A stretch of DNA of 55,316 nucleotides from Isosphaeraceae bacterium (lineage in GTDB: Bacteria > Planctomycetota > Planctomycetia > Isosphaerales > Isosphaeraceae), in contig JARLIH010000046.1 of the NCBI GenBank assembly GCA_031291845.1, forward strand, positions 1 to 55,316, in the 5' to 3' direction. Shown piece after piece: positions 11,667 through 20,389 of the stretch; the stretch's first letter is position 1; every line of letters begins with the position of its first letter. Below the pieces are notes generated by a model, which saw nothing but the letters and a program-made list of their open reading frames with translations, was not told the DNA's origin and did not search any database. A program made the translations under genes and the position numbers.

Positions 11667-13334
11667 TTATAGATAGCCCAGGTCGGCGAGCCGCTGCTGG
11701 ATCGCTTCGTCTTCTTCTTCGGTATAGCCCGAGACCACCGGCGCGGGCTGCGCGGCGCCGGCGTTGGCGGGAACGGGGACCGCGGCGGTGATCGCCGGGT
11801 CGAGCAGTTCGCTCAAGACGCGCCCGTCCATATCGCCCGGCACGGGCACGCCGAGCAGGTGGAGCACCGTGGGCGCGATGTCGAGCAGACGGGCGCCCGA
11901 CGGCCGTCCGCCGGCGCGGATGGCCGGGCCGGTCGCGATCAGCACGCCGTCCAGCCGGTGGTCCCCCGTCGGGCCGAACGCCGGTGAGATCACGCGGTTT
12001 GTCGTGAAGTCGTGCAGCCCGATCGTCCGGTACTTCCAGTCGCCGAGCACCACCGTCAAATCGGGCGCGAGGTGCGCGTGCGGTCCCTCGTACAGCTCGT
12101 CGCGCTCGTATACGTGCTCCACCAGCGGCGCGCCGGTCTCGGGGTGGGGGATCGCCTGGAGCCCGGCCTTGAGGTCGTCCAGCAGGGGCCGCGCGTCCTC
12201 AGGGGCGACACAGCCCTGGGGCTGACGCCCCTTGAGGTTCAAGAAGATCTGCCCGAAGTTTCCTTGCGCGTAGGCGCGGGTCCGCGACCAGTCGATATGC
12301 CTGCGCGACAGGAACGTCGATTCGGCCAGCCGCTCCACGCCGCCGAGCTGCTTGCCCCGGAACCGGCTCACGCGCTGCGAGGCCATCCCCAGCCTGGCCA
12401 TCAGCCCGTAGATCGCTTCCGGCGTGATCCCGCGCTTGTAACACCAATGCTTCTGCTTGACATAAAACGAGTCTTCAAGTGCAATGTCCCCGCGCTCGAG
12501 CAGCCAGACGTTGAAGTTGACGTACCACTCGATCGGCCCGAAGCCGTGGTCGCTCATCAACAGGAGCACCGCGTCTGCCGGCAAGGCGGCCTCGATGGCG
12601 CCGATGCCCTCGTCGAGCTTCTTCCAGAAGTCGACGAACCCCGGCCGCAGCGCTTCGAGTTCCCGCTCCCGGCCGCGCGCCACGCGGTGCGCAGTGTCCC
12701 AGACGTGCCAGAGCTCGTGCTGGATCCGGTCGACCGCCATCAGGTCGAACATGAACAGGTCCCACTCGCAGCGCTCCATCAAAAAGCGGACCGTGCGCAA
12801 GTGGTGGTCGAGGAACTCGGTCAGCTCGGCCAGGGCCTGGGGCTCGCGGCCGCCGTCATGGACCGACGTGTTCCACGGACGGTAGGGCCCGACCACCTGC
12901 TCGAGCTCGGCCAGCAGCCCAGGGTCGCTCGCAAAGTCGGGTGCGTTGGGAGGGCTGAGGAAGTCCCCGAGGTAGAAGCCGGGCGCCGGGCGGGGGGGGT
13001 AGCTCATCGGCACACCACCGGCCACCGTTTTCTTGCCGTGTCGGCCGGCGATCTCCCAGACCAGCTCCGACTGGATCGCACGCGAGGAATTGACGCGCCC
13101 GGCCAGTGGGTTGTGCGCGTGCTCGAGGAACTCGAAGACGCCGTGCTTCCCCGAGTTCTTACCCGTCATCACCCCGGTCCACGCCACCGGGCTCAGCGGA
13201 GGAAAGACCGACTCGAGGGTCCCCGAAGCGCCCTCTCGCATGAGCCGCGCGAGGTTCGGAAGCTCGCCCTGATCCGACAACGGGCGCAAGATATCCCACG
13301 TCGCGCCGTCGAGTCCGAGCACGAAAACCTTCAT
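11667..13334 (-). CDS. Alkaline phosphatase-superfamily phosphodiesterase/pyrophosphatase
   Basis: A 555-residue enzyme of the type I phosphodiesterase/nucleotide pyrophosphatase family, which uses two metals and a Thr/Ser nucleophile. Visible are the first metal site VLGLDGATWD (Asp9), the nucleophile Thr53 in PVAWTGVMTGKNSGKHG, the second site DLMAVDRIQHELWH (Asp202, His206), SDHGFGP at 261-267, and a late His in GPTGDHRLDG followed by LDIAPTVLHLLGVPVPGDMDGRVL, the family's usual end. A short acidic tail follows. No signal peptide is present. The substrate is not deducible; homologues act on nucleotides, phospholipids or phosphonates. Start ATG 13334. Confidence 0.87.
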   Translation of the reverse strand: MKVFVLGLDGATWDILRPLSDQGELPNLARLMREGASGTLESVFPPLSPVAWTGVMTGKNSGKHGVFEFLEHAHNPLAGRVNSSRAIQSELVWEIAGRHGKKTVAGGVPMSYPPRPAPGFYLGDFLSPPNAPDFASDPGLLAELEQVVGPYRPWNTSVHDGGREPQALAELTEFLDHHLRTVRFLMERCEWDLFMFDLMAVDRIQHELWHVWDTAHRVARGRERELEALRPGFVDFWKKLDEGIGAIEAALPADAVLLLMSDHGFGPIEWYVNFNVWLLERGDIALEDSFYVKQKHWCYKRGITPEAIYGLMARLGMASQRVSRFRGKQLGGVERLAESTFLSRRHIDWSRTRAYAQGNFGQIFLNLKGRQPQGCVAPEDARPLLDDLKAGLQAIPHPETGAPLVEHVYERDELYEGPHAHLAPDLTVVLGDWKYRTIGLHDFTTNRVISPAFGPTGDHRLDGVLIATGPAIRAGGRPSGARLLDIAPTVLHLLGVPVPGDMDGRVLSELLDPAITAAVPVPANAGAAQPAPVVSGYTEEEDEAIQQRLADLGYL

Positions 13335-13630
13335 TCCGAGAACCCCCCGTCCAAATCCGTACGTCTGTCCGATCGCACCCGTCGAGCGGCTCGTGCTGAA
13401 CCCGCGATCTTAGCGAAAATCGCCGCGTTCCGCGACAATGTGTGATAAACCGAGTCGCGAAAAGTCGCGTTTGCCCTCGTGTTAAGCACTACTGCCTTTG
13501 CTGCAGGCGTCGCGGCGTCGTATCGGCGTTACACAGGTCGGACTTGCAGTTTATTTTCGATATCTTAAGTACCGTGTTCACAAAGAGTTAGAGACTAACC
13601 GCGAGAGCCTCTTCCCAGGTGCGCGGCCTC

Positions 13631-13646
13631 TGGCACGCGTCCTGCT
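13631..13646 (+). promoter_or_regulatory. Sigma-54 (RpoN) promoter match
   Basis: TGGCACGCGTCCTGCT matches the -24/-12 consensus TGGCACG-N4-TTGCW at every defined position except one (C for the first T of TTGC), with the GG and GC dinucleotides correctly spaced. Nothing downstream on this strand looks like a protein gene; an intrinsic terminator follows. Confidence 0.6.
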
Positions 13647-13656
13647 TTTCCCTCAT

Positions 13657-13797
13657 AACGTTAACGTCTGATCCTAAACGAAAAAACAGAATAAACATAG
13701 AGGATATGGATTGTCCTCTGTTTTTGAATCATGAGCAAGCGTCGTTCTCCCTGGCTGTGCCCGGCCCCCTCGGGGGGGGCCGGGCTTTTTTTATTTT
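13657..13797 (+). ncRNA. Candidate small RNA between RpoN promoter and terminator
   Basis: From a start predicted about 12 bases after the -12 element to the terminator T-tract is roughly 140 bases. The stretch is A/T-rich against its surroundings and contains a 6-bp hairpin AGAGGA/TCCTCT (13699-13719) followed by five T residues, then the strong terminator. A short ORF (ATG 13707 with GAGG upstream, or ATG 13731) would run through the terminator stem and is unlikely to be a protein. The boundaries are inferred. Confidence 0.45.
13759..13797 (+). terminator. Strong intrinsic terminator
   Basis: A perfect 11-bp stem (GCCCGGCCCCC at 13759-13769 with GGGGGCCGGGC at 13775-13785), a 5-base loop and a tract of seven T residues followed by ATTTT form a textbook rho-independent terminator on the plus strand. 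No annotated plus-strand gene precedes it. Confidence 0.9.
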
Positions 13798-13992
13798 ACG
13801 ATCTTAAGTGTAAGCTATTTAATGGTTTGCGGCATCCACTCGATGGCGAGGCCCGCCGGGACCAATCGCCCCGGCGGTCTTGCACCGGTGCTGGCAAGGT
13901 CGTTCACGCCGGAGCAACGCGCCAAGGCCTTCGAATAGCTTGGAGACATCCTGTACCACGTCGTATGCACCGTTCCGCGCTGCCGAGTCGCA

Positions 13993-15063
13993 TCAGCGGA
14001 CCATCCATCCGAACCGACGACTCCGGCATATCACCGCTGCGATGCCCCAGCAGAGCAAGACCGTGACGACGATGTGGAGCCCGGCCAGGTGGATCCCAGC
14101 GAGTAGACCGCGGGCGAAGCCTCCGATCAGCACGTGCAGCGCGTAGATGCCAAGGACATATCGACCCACGATCGGCAGATGGGTGCTCGCGCCGAAATCA
14201 TGGAAGGTCCATGCGAAGAGGAACGCACCAAGCCCGTAGAGAGGCGTAAAGACGGCGTAATCCGACGTGCTCTCATCCCAGCCGTAAAGGACGGCGAGCT
14301 CGACGAGATTGAGCGTCGCACCGGCGAGAAGGAGAAGGCACGATGTGGTCCGGCGCGGTATCCAATCCACTCGGCTGCCGAGGCAGAAGCCGATCCCCAC
14401 AAAAAGGGGGGCGACGAGGGGCCTGATCCGCTCCGCGGGCGCGGGCCCCGCCAGCCCCAGCAGTTGGCGATAGGGCCAGAGAAGCAAGACCACGACGTAG
14501 AACACGACACCGACCGCGACGAGCAAGCGCGGCCGACGATACCGCGCGAGCCACCAGACGAACAACGTCTCGCACGACAGCGCGGACAGGAACCAAAGGT
14601 GGGGAGCCGGTCCCTTCAAGGCTGCCCAGAGCGGGTCTCTCCGGGCGTGGGACCATACGTCGCCCAGCGAGAGGCCCACGACTTTCCAGGGCGGGTACGA
14701 TCGAAGCACGAGGTCCCACCTTTCGGGGATTAAACAGTACACGACCGTCCATATTGCGTAGAGGAGGTACAAAAGCCCCGCTCGTCTTGCGACGTAGCCG
14801 AGCCCCAATCGACCATCTCGGTAGCGTCTCCCGAGGAAGAAGCCGGAAGAGATGAAAAAGAAGGGCACGGCGAAGCGGCAGCCGGCCGCGATCAGTACCC
14901 CGAGCGGCGGCAACCCCCAAGGCAGAGGGACAAGGTCGACCGGCGGAAAGTGGATCGCGATGACCGCGCAAACGGCCAACACCCGCATCGTATCCAGGCC
15001 CGAGAGGCGATCTGCCGTCGGTTCCGCTGCGTTGGGTAACCGCATCACCACGATCAATCCCAT
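13993..15063 (-). CDS. Acyltransferase family 3 membrane protein
   Basis: A 356-residue integral membrane protein with about ten hydrophobic segments, of the OafA/WecH-type acyltransferase 3 family. The opening GLDTMRVLAVCAVIAIHF corresponds to the conserved first helix with the catalytic-region His. AVPFFFISSGFFLGRRYRDG matches the second conserved block, and HLWFLSALSCETLFVWWL the third. Such enzymes transfer acetyl or succinyl groups to surface glycans, lipids or peptides. It is the last gene of a minus-strand series running from about 25.4 kb. Start ATG 15063; an internal ATG (MRLPN) is possible. Confidence 0.85.
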   Translation of the reverse strand: MGLIVVMRLPNAAEPTADRLSGLDTMRVLAVCAVIAIHFPPVDLVPLPWGLPPLGVLIAAGCRFAVPFFFISSGFFLGRRYRDGRLGLGYVARRAGLLYLLYAIWTVVYCLIPERWDLVLRSYPPWKVVGLSLGDVWSHARRDPLWAALKGPAPHLWFLSALSCETLFVWWLARYRRPRLLVAVGVVFYVVVLLLWPYRQLLGLAGPAPAERIRPLVAPLFVGIGFCLGSRVDWIPRRTTSCLLLLAGATLNLVELAVLYGWDESTSDYAVFTPLYGLGAFLFAWTFHDFGASTHLPIVGRYVLGIYALHVLIGGFARGLLAGIHLAGLHIVVTVLLCWGIAAVICRSRRFGWMVR

Positions 15064-15410
15064 TTGGGCCAGCCCCCGCGATGCCTCGCCTGGGGCTTGG
15101 AGCGTGAGGCTCGGACCTGTGTTGCACTGTCTTCAGAGGATGTTTGACCTTGCCGAACCCGACGCCCGTCGACCAATGGCCTGCTATGGCACGGAGGACC
15201 GTCGCCGACAGGTCCCTGCTCGCCTTGACGCTTCGGGTGCTTGCGAATTGCAGGCGTTCCCTGGTCGAGAACGGCTAGGTATGAGGCTCGCGCGGCGTAA
15301 CGCCTCTCGAGAAAATCGACGTCGATGTTGGGCTTCGTCTGCCGGCCACGGCGAGGCGAACAAGCACCCGTAAACGAGGAGACTCCCAGGAACAAGCCGG
15401 GCCATTTCCG
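15064..15410 (-). other. Gap, possibly a decayed secreted protein
   Basis: Two overlapping minus-strand frames exist here. One (15184-15405) opens with MARLVPGSLLVYGCLFASPW, which resembles a signal peptide, but continues with improbable Arg/Ser-rich sequence. The other (15054-15395) gives NIDVDFLERRYAARASYLAV and is unrecognised. A frame-shifted remnant would explain both; I cannot name it. Confidence 0.3.
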
Positions 15411-16622
15411 TTACGGCTGCTCCGCCGGGAGCTCGGTCGCCAACTTGTCCACGAGCTCCCCCAGATTCTCCGCGCGAGATGGCTTGAAGCGGATGATGCC
15501 ATGGTGATCGATGACATAGATCGTTGGGAAGCTTTGGACTCCCCAGCGGGTTGTGATCGGGCGTTCGTCACCGCCGTCCCACCAGCACCTCCAAGTAATC
15601 TCGCCAGCCGCGATTGATTCGACCAACGTGCCGACTTCCGCGTCCGTATTGACGCCAAGGAGGGCGAAGCTCTTCCCTTGCATCCGCCGGAGCAGCTCTC
15701 GCTCCGCCGGGTACATGCTCCGGCACGGTATACACCAGTTCCCGGAGAAGGTGAGGACGACGATCTTGCCGCGGTAGTCGCCCAGGCGGAACAACTTGCC
15801 CTCGTGATCTCGACCCTCGATCTCCGGTGCGAGGCTGCCGATCGACAACCTCTGTTGCGAGTGGAGCTCGCCGGCCGCGATGTCCGCGATCTTCCGCTTC
15901 CCCAACATAACATCGCCGAATTGCGACGCCACGCGCTCGAGCTGCACGTCGGCCAACCGGTCGAGCGCATCGGGGTCCTTGCGGAGGAACCGGGCGATGG
16001 CTTCTTTACCTCGCGCACGTTCGAAGTTCCCGAGGACGACAGGGTTGTCCCTCAGCCTGCGCGACCTGGCGGCCTGCGTTCTCAGATAGCCGGCCAGTTC
16101 GAGGTGGGCCGTTGCGCGTTCGGTACGGCTCGGGTTGTGCTCCAGGACGCTCCGGATCAAATCCTCAGCGGCGGGCAATTCAAAGAACCGTCGCAATTGT
16201 CCACACAGTTCGCCCATCCCTGGGTCACCGGCGTGATCGCGTGCGAGCACCTCCAGGGCCCGTGTCACCGCCTCGGTCGGCGGGCCAATGGAACGGGATT
16301 CCGTCACAACGACGAAGCGCAGGGCCTCGGCGGCGACATCGCCCCGAGGATCGGCCAGCGCGAGTGCCAGGGCCTCCTTGGCAACCTCGGTCTCCACCCG
16401 ATAGCGGCGCTCTTCCGCCGCCGTTCGACCCTCATCATTGTCGCGCGAGTCCCTTATTTCTTGACGAAAACGCTCCTTCGCCTGCGTTAACGTTTCCACG
16501 AGGGACGAGAGCCGCTCCGCTCGCGTCGATTGCGGACAAGCTGGATCGACGGGCGGGCCGAAGCCGAAGTCGGGGAGGATCAGGATGAAGAACGCCGACG
16601 CCCAACGTTGTGTGCGACTCAT
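15411..16622 (-). CDS. TlpA-like thioredoxin-fold protein with N-terminal extension
   Basis: The product is 403 residues. A signal peptide (MSRTQRWASAFFILILPDFG) is followed by about 230 residues of helical, TPR-like sequence and, from residue 262, a TlpA/AhpC-TSA domain: IGSLAPEIEGRDHEGKLFRL, then the redox motif WCIPC at 296-300, LLGVNTDAE and the cis-Pro strand VQSFPTIYVIDHHG. Such exported thioredoxins reduce or isomerise disulfides or deliver electrons to periplasmic oxidoreductases. It lies 141 bases downstream of the Asp/Asn hydroxylase gene on the same strand. Two secreted six-Cys peptides in the same block make disulfide handling a natural role (inference). Confidence 0.85.
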   Translation of the reverse strand: MSRTQRWASAFFILILPDFGFGPPVDPACPQSTRAERLSSLVETLTQAKERFRQEIRDSRDNDEGRTAAEERRYRVETEVAKEALALALADPRGDVAAEALRFVVVTESRSIGPPTEAVTRALEVLARDHAGDPGMGELCGQLRRFFELPAAEDLIRSVLEHNPSRTERATAHLELAGYLRTQAARSRRLRDNPVVLGNFERARGKEAIARFLRKDPDALDRLADVQLERVASQFGDVMLGKRKIADIAAGELHSQQRLSIGSLAPEIEGRDHEGKLFRLGDYRGKIVVLTFSGNWCIPCRSMYPAERELLRRMQGKSFALLGVNTDAEVGTLVESIAAGEITWRCWWDGGDERPITTRWGVQSFPTIYVIDHHGIIRFKPSRAENLGELVDKLATELPAEQP

Positions 16623-16763
16623 GGGATCTCCCCTGAGTAACCATTTCCGCCAGAATAAGGAGGTTGTCCGACAAATGTCAAGAGGCCTCGTCGCGAGTGG
16701 TCCTCCGCCTAGGGGGCCGAAACGATGGGCCTGTCCTGACCGCTTGAGAGGGTCGGTCTCCCC

Positions 16764-17645
16764 TCAGTGTTCCTCGTCGGGAGGGAGCAGGAAGCTTGCG
16801 GCGAGGACCCGTCGCTCGAGGTCGGTCAATTCCGGGTGCCACATGTCCACGACCAGCACGACGCGCCGCTCAGTCCCTTGATGGGTGACCTCGTGGACGA
16901 ACGAATCGTCGAGGATCAGACATTGGTCGAGCGTCCACGACCCGACCCGATCATCAACGCGGATCGATGCCCCGTCCGCCGCTTCGATCGTGAGGTGATA
17001 GCGTAGGCGACCGTTGGTGGTGCCGCAATGCGGCTTGATATGGGTCCCGGGCTCCAGGATGGAGAAGAAGGCGGCGCCCGCCCACTCGCCGCAATTGGGA
17101 GACTGGGCGATGACCCGGGTCGTCTCCGGGCATCGGGCGCAATTCGATTCGCGACGACGTTTTCCGCGGAAGAACTCATACGTCGTCCAGAATCCGGCAT
17201 CGGTCAGACCCTCGCGATGGGCATCGGCGAGGGCATCGACCGCGCGAAACTCGGCACGAATGACGTCCACGCTGCGCTCGAGGACGGCCGCGATATCGTC
17301 CCGATCCCAGAAAGGCTTGGCCGTCAGGAATGGGAAATAGATGTCCGGGCGCTGCCTCGGGCGGCGGAACGGAGCCTCTCCGCCGCGCTCTGTCAGACCC
17401 CGGATGATCCGAGCCGGGTTTTCGAAGTCGCCGAACCGCCATTTCCCCACGTAGACGTCGTTGATCCGTTCCGCCCCTGGCGATCGGCTCGCAGCGCGAA
17501 ACGTGTGATAGAGGTGGAGCATTTCGCGCACGAAATGCGGGTACGCCTTGATTCGTCCCAGCCCCTGATGAAGCAACTTTCGACCTCCTCCGTCTCGCGG
17601 GACATCGCTCCGGGGCGCGGACCACCCGAACCTGCCGGACACCAT
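16764..17645 (-). CDS. Aspartyl/asparaginyl beta-hydroxylase family dioxygenase
   Basis: This 293-residue Fe(II)/2-oxoglutarate dioxygenase closely matches the catalytic domain of animal AspH. The block EPGTHIKPHCGTTNGRLRYH (iron ligand His206) and LILDDSFVHEVTHQGTERR (iron ligand His251, 2-oxoglutarate-binding Arg) are followed by VVDMWHPELT. Residues 1-95 are helical and not recognised. AspH hydroxylates Asp/Asn in EGF-like domains with the pattern C-x-[DN]-x4-[FY]-x-C-x-C; bacterial relatives also act on lipid A or free amino acids. It lies between the TPR-sulfotransferase and TlpA genes, in the block that contains two Cys-rich peptides with a C-x-D-x4-C-x-C ending. There is no signal peptide, so it should act in the cytoplasm before export. 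Confidence 0.88.
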   Translation of the reverse strand: MVSGRFGWSAPRSDVPRDGGGRKLLHQGLGRIKAYPHFVREMLHLYHTFRAASRSPGAERINDVYVGKWRFGDFENPARIIRGLTERGGEAPFRRPRQRPDIYFPFLTAKPFWDRDDIAAVLERSVDVIRAEFRAVDALADAHREGLTDAGFWTTYEFFRGKRRRESNCARCPETTRVIAQSPNCGEWAGAAFFSILEPGTHIKPHCGTTNGRLRYHLTIEAADGASIRVDDRVGSWTLDQCLILDDSFVHEVTHQGTERRVVLVVDMWHPELTDLERRVLAASFLLPPDEEH

Positions 17646-17828
17646 GGACTCTCCGTCAGAGCGAAGGACGGGCTGACGTCACCGGGTGGCCCATGGAAGC
17701 TCCGGACGGGAACGTCTCGGAGGATGGGCGGTCGTGTCACCGGATTGCTTTGCAACATTTATATTCAAGCATCTATAATATTGTATTTGATTTAAAGTTC
17801 CGCACGGCAACGATTGGCCCGAGGCCGG
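17646..17828. promoter_or_regulatory. AT-rich spacer before the hydroxylase gene
   Basis: The stretch 17750-17800 is markedly A/T-rich (ATTTATATTCAAGCATC, then ATAATATTGTATTTGATTTA) within GC-rich surroundings. It could carry the promoter of the minus-strand hydroxylase gene or the 3' end of the sulfotransferase transcript. No consensus element stands out. Confidence 0.25.
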
Positions 17829-19454
17829 TCAGGCCGGTCCTCCGCCGATTGCCTCCACAAGAACCTTGATGTGTCTTTCATAGTTTCTCCATCGGCCAAC
17901 CGAAGTCGAGTAGAGAGGCCTCTTAACCTGCCAGCGACTCGCGGTCCGGACCATCCGGCGGGTTCGGTAGAATTCAAGGCAGCGCGGGTCCCACGGGAGA
18001 TCGCAGTATTCCAACAAGGCACGGATCATTTGCTCCGGAGACTCGACGAGATCCTCGTACTGCAAATCGAGGACGGGTGTCGGAAGGACATCCCGCCAGT
18101 GCGCGACAATGCGGCTGTAATGGTGGTGGTAGTCGACGAGGTCTCCCAGGTCGTACGCAAACGGCAAGTCCTTGAAATTCTGAAAGTAACAAGAGAGACA
18201 AGTGTCGAGTGCGTTCCTCTTGCAGTGGATGATCTTGGCGCCCGGAAACACCGCCGTAATGAGGCCCAACTCCCAGCAATTGCCGGGCATCTTGTCGACG
18301 AAGCGCGAGGCGCCGTCGGACAGCCGGCTGATCCTGGACAGGTAGTCGTCAGAGATCCGGCCGATCGCCGCGCGATCGATCCGCGCCAAGCAGCGCGGGT
18401 AAGCCTCCTTCGTCCCAAGGAGCGAGGGGAGTCGGCCGACGAGGCCCGGGAGTTCGAGCGTCTCGCCCCCCCCGTGGACATCGGGGAGGCTCGAGAGGAT
18501 CTGCTCGACGAGCGACGTGCCCGATCGGGGCATGCCGACGACAAAGATGAGGTTTGCCCCGTTTGTCTCCGGAGACCGCTCGCGGATCGACGCGATCACC
18601 TCCTTAGTGAAGGCCCTGATCCTCGCGTCCGTGTAGCGGGCGAGCTGGCGCCTGTTGTATCGATGCTCGACCAGTTCGTTCCCCGCGCGGAAATGGAGGA
18701 ACGCTTGATCCCAGAGGCCGAGTTGGTCGTAGAGTTCCCCGAGGGCGAAGTGAAGATTTCGCCGCTCCCCAGCGGGGACCTTCCGCTCCTGGAGTAGCCG
18801 CTCGAGGCGACCGAGGTGGGGATGATCGCCCCGCGTGTAATAACGGGCATCCACGAGAAGGCGATACGGTTCCGGCGAGTCCGAAGCGATCTCGGCCGCC
18901 TGCTCGAGACAGGCGATCGCTTCGCCTCGCTTGCCGTCGTCGAGGAGGGCGGCCCCGAGCGACACGAGCGCCTCGCAGGACTGCGGGTCCCTCGCGGCGG
19001 CCTCTCGGAACGAGGCGATCGCCGCATCGATCTCATTCGTAAGTCGCTCGACCGCCCCCAGCGCGACGAGGGCCTTTACCGAGCCGGGCTCGAGCTGCAA
19101 TGCGGCCCGAAAGCATTCCTTGGCCTCTTCGTGTTCCCCTAACGCCCAGTAGGCCCGGCCGAGGCTGATGCGAGCCTTGGCGCAATCGGGATCCCGTTGT
19201 ACGAGACGGCCCAGATGATGAATGGCCGATCCGAAATCACCGGCTTCGTGACGGATCACGCCAAGTCGAAACAGCGCCACCAGGTCTGCGGGATCGAGGA
19301 GGAGGATCAAGCGGCAGGCGGTCTCGCAATGCCGGCGCCGACTTCGTTCCCAATCCCGATCGGCAAGCCGATGGAGCTTATCCCTCAGCATCACGAGCGC
19401 CTGACTGCGGGGGGCCCGGCTTTCCGGGCGGAGGGTGTTCGACTGGTGACTCAT
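17829..19454 (-). CDS. TPR-repeat sulfotransferase
   Basis: The product is 541 residues. Residues about 55-270 are tetratricopeptide repeats (ARISLGRAYWALGEHEEAKE, ALVALGAVERLTNEIDAAIA, ALVSLGAALLDDGKRGEAIA). From about 300 a PAPS-dependent sulfotransferase domain begins with FVVGMPRSGTSLVEQILSSL, the 5'-phosphosulfate loop. FVDKMPGNCWELGLI and IIHCKRNALDTCLSCYFQNF form the 3'-phosphate-binding segment, and VLDLQYEDLVESPEQMI follows. Bacterial TPR-sulfotransferases modify proteins or glycans; related eukaryotic enzymes sulfate tyrosines. It begins 135 bases downstream of the first Cys-rich peptide gene. The mature peptides contain no Tyr, so a glycan or another protein is the more likely acceptor. 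Confidence 0.9.
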   Translation of the reverse strand: MSHQSNTLRPESRAPRSQALVMLRDKLHRLADRDWERSRRRHCETACRLILLLDPADLVALFRLGVIRHEAGDFGSAIHHLGRLVQRDPDCAKARISLGRAYWALGEHEEAKECFRAALQLEPGSVKALVALGAVERLTNEIDAAIASFREAAARDPQSCEALVSLGAALLDDGKRGEAIACLEQAAEIASDSPEPYRLLVDARYYTRGDHPHLGRLERLLQERKVPAGERRNLHFALGELYDQLGLWDQAFLHFRAGNELVEHRYNRRQLARYTDARIRAFTKEVIASIRERSPETNGANLIFVVGMPRSGTSLVEQILSSLPDVHGGGETLELPGLVGRLPSLLGTKEAYPRCLARIDRAAIGRISDDYLSRISRLSDGASRFVDKMPGNCWELGLITAVFPGAKIIHCKRNALDTCLSCYFQNFKDLPFAYDLGDLVDYHHHYSRIVAHWRDVLPTPVLDLQYEDLVESPEQMIRALLEYCDLPWDPRCLEFYRTRRMVRTASRWQVKRPLYSTSVGRWRNYERHIKVLVEAIGGGPA

Positions 19455-19589
19455 GGATCAGCCTCGGACGGGCAACCTTCGACCGGCGGTCCGGGAGGAA
19501 TCGTGTCGCAGTTCGAGACGGGGAATGCCCACGGACCGCCAGTGGGCCGCGCCCGCAGGATCGACCGAGACATAGAGCGACCCAGGAAA

Positions 19590-19817
19590 CTACTCGGGAA
19601 CGCAGGGACAATCACTGCCGACGTCCGTACACCTCAGTGGCGCAGGACAATTGTCGTCGATGCAGGCCGTCAGCTTTAAGTTCAGGTGGCAGTCCGTCGG
19701 GCTCGTGCCCGCCAGCGCCCTGATCGGCACCGTCATGAACGTCACCGTGGCGACTGCCAATACCGCCGCCACCCCGCATTCGTACGACAAGACTTCATAC
19801 CCAATCCGCTTCAGCAT
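19590..19817 (-). CDS. Secreted six-cysteine mini-protein, copy 1
   Basis: This 75-residue precursor starts at ATG 19817 with AAAGAG eight bases upstream. The basic N-terminus MLKRIGYE and a hydrophobic core (CGVAAVLAVATVTFMTV) end in a signal-peptidase-like ALA site at 34-36. The predicted mature peptide has 39 residues with cysteines spaced C-x8-C-x4-C-x5-C-x6-C-x-C. It ends with CTDVGSDCPC, i.e. C-x-D-x4-C-x-C. The leader is 35/37 identical to that of the paralogue at 24618-24839, while the mature part matches in 24 of 37 positions including all six cysteines. A truncated DUF1573-like sequence lies just upstream; the sulfotransferase and AspH-like hydroxylase follow. The longer in-frame ORF to 19991 reflects read-through of upstream sequence, not a longer protein. 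Confidence 0.8.
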   Translation of the reverse strand: MLKRIGYEVLSYECGVAAVLAVATVTFMTVPIRALAGTSPTDCHLNLKLTACIDDNCPAPLRCTDVGSDCPCVPE

Positions 19818-19848
19818 GGAACGCTCTTTACGGGTTAAGAATCTCCCA

Positions 19849-19986
19849 CTACCACACGCGACACGAGCCCGCGGCCCGCAGTTGGATATGAGACTTGGGC
19901 ACTCCTGCGCCGTTACGGTACAAGCTGACAATCCAGGACTCATCGCCGCGATTACCGATGTCGAGGGCGAAATCTGGCCGACCCGT
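19849..19986 (-). pseudogene. 3' remnant of a DUF1573-like gene
   Basis: Read on the minus strand this gives FALDIGNRGDESWIVSLYRN and then GAGVPKSHIQLRAAGS, followed by a stop at 19849. It aligns without gaps to the end of the intact gene at 24878-25378 (FALHVGDRDDESRVVSIYSD, then DGTVPELRVQLRAVGP), about 20 of 36 identical. Beyond about 19986 the similarity stops. The distance from its stop to the peptide start (31 bases) resembles that in the intact copy (38 bases), so this is a truncated duplicate of the same two-gene module. Confidence 0.75.
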
Positions 19987-20389
19987 CCCACGCAGACTCC
20001 ACCGCTGACGCTTCCCGCCCTGAATCGTGTCTTAGGGAGTATCGCAGACCATCAACAGGGCCTCGCGAGGTCAAATCCCGCCAAGCCCGTGGCAATGACG
20101 CGCCGCTTCACGCTGGCACGGATTGCCTACTCAACCAACGGGACGGCGAGCAGGGAGACGATATATCACGCTTCTGGGACTGACGGCATCGATGACGATA
20201 TGGAGTTTGCGTTGAGTATGGAATAGATCTTACGGACTGTCAAGCGAAAACTCAAAGTCATGCAAGAATTCAATAATCGGCGAATTGTGGCTGAAACCGC
20301 GGTCTTTGTGATCCGGCTCTTGAACGAAAGCAAAGCCACAACCGGGCGAGACCAGTGGCTCGGGAAGTCCGTCGGCGATCGTCAATGCC
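19987..20389. other. Gap without a recognised gene
   Basis: About 400 bases between the DUF1573 remnant and the membrane protein. A plus-strand frame runs through it but overlaps the opposite-strand peptide and has no recognisable sequence. It may hold scrambled remains of the missing DUF1573 5' part or the peptide promoter. Confidence 0.35.

Noticed and set aside
12012..13445. 477-residue plus-strand frame opposite the phosphodiesterase
   Set aside because: No recognisable domain; the minus strand shows all family motifs.
13619..14066. Short plus-strand protein genes around the orphan terminator (ATG 13707, ATG 13731)
   Set aside because: Both frames run through the terminator stem and have no convincing sequence; an RNA product fits better.
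17814..18797. 327-residue plus-strand frame opposite the sulfotransferase
   Set aside because: Shadow of the minus-strand gene, which has clear TPR and PAPS-binding motifs.
20060..20110. Possible tRNA-like segment (GGTCAAATCCCGCC)
   Set aside because: No cloverleaf could be formed: acceptor and anticodon arms are missing.
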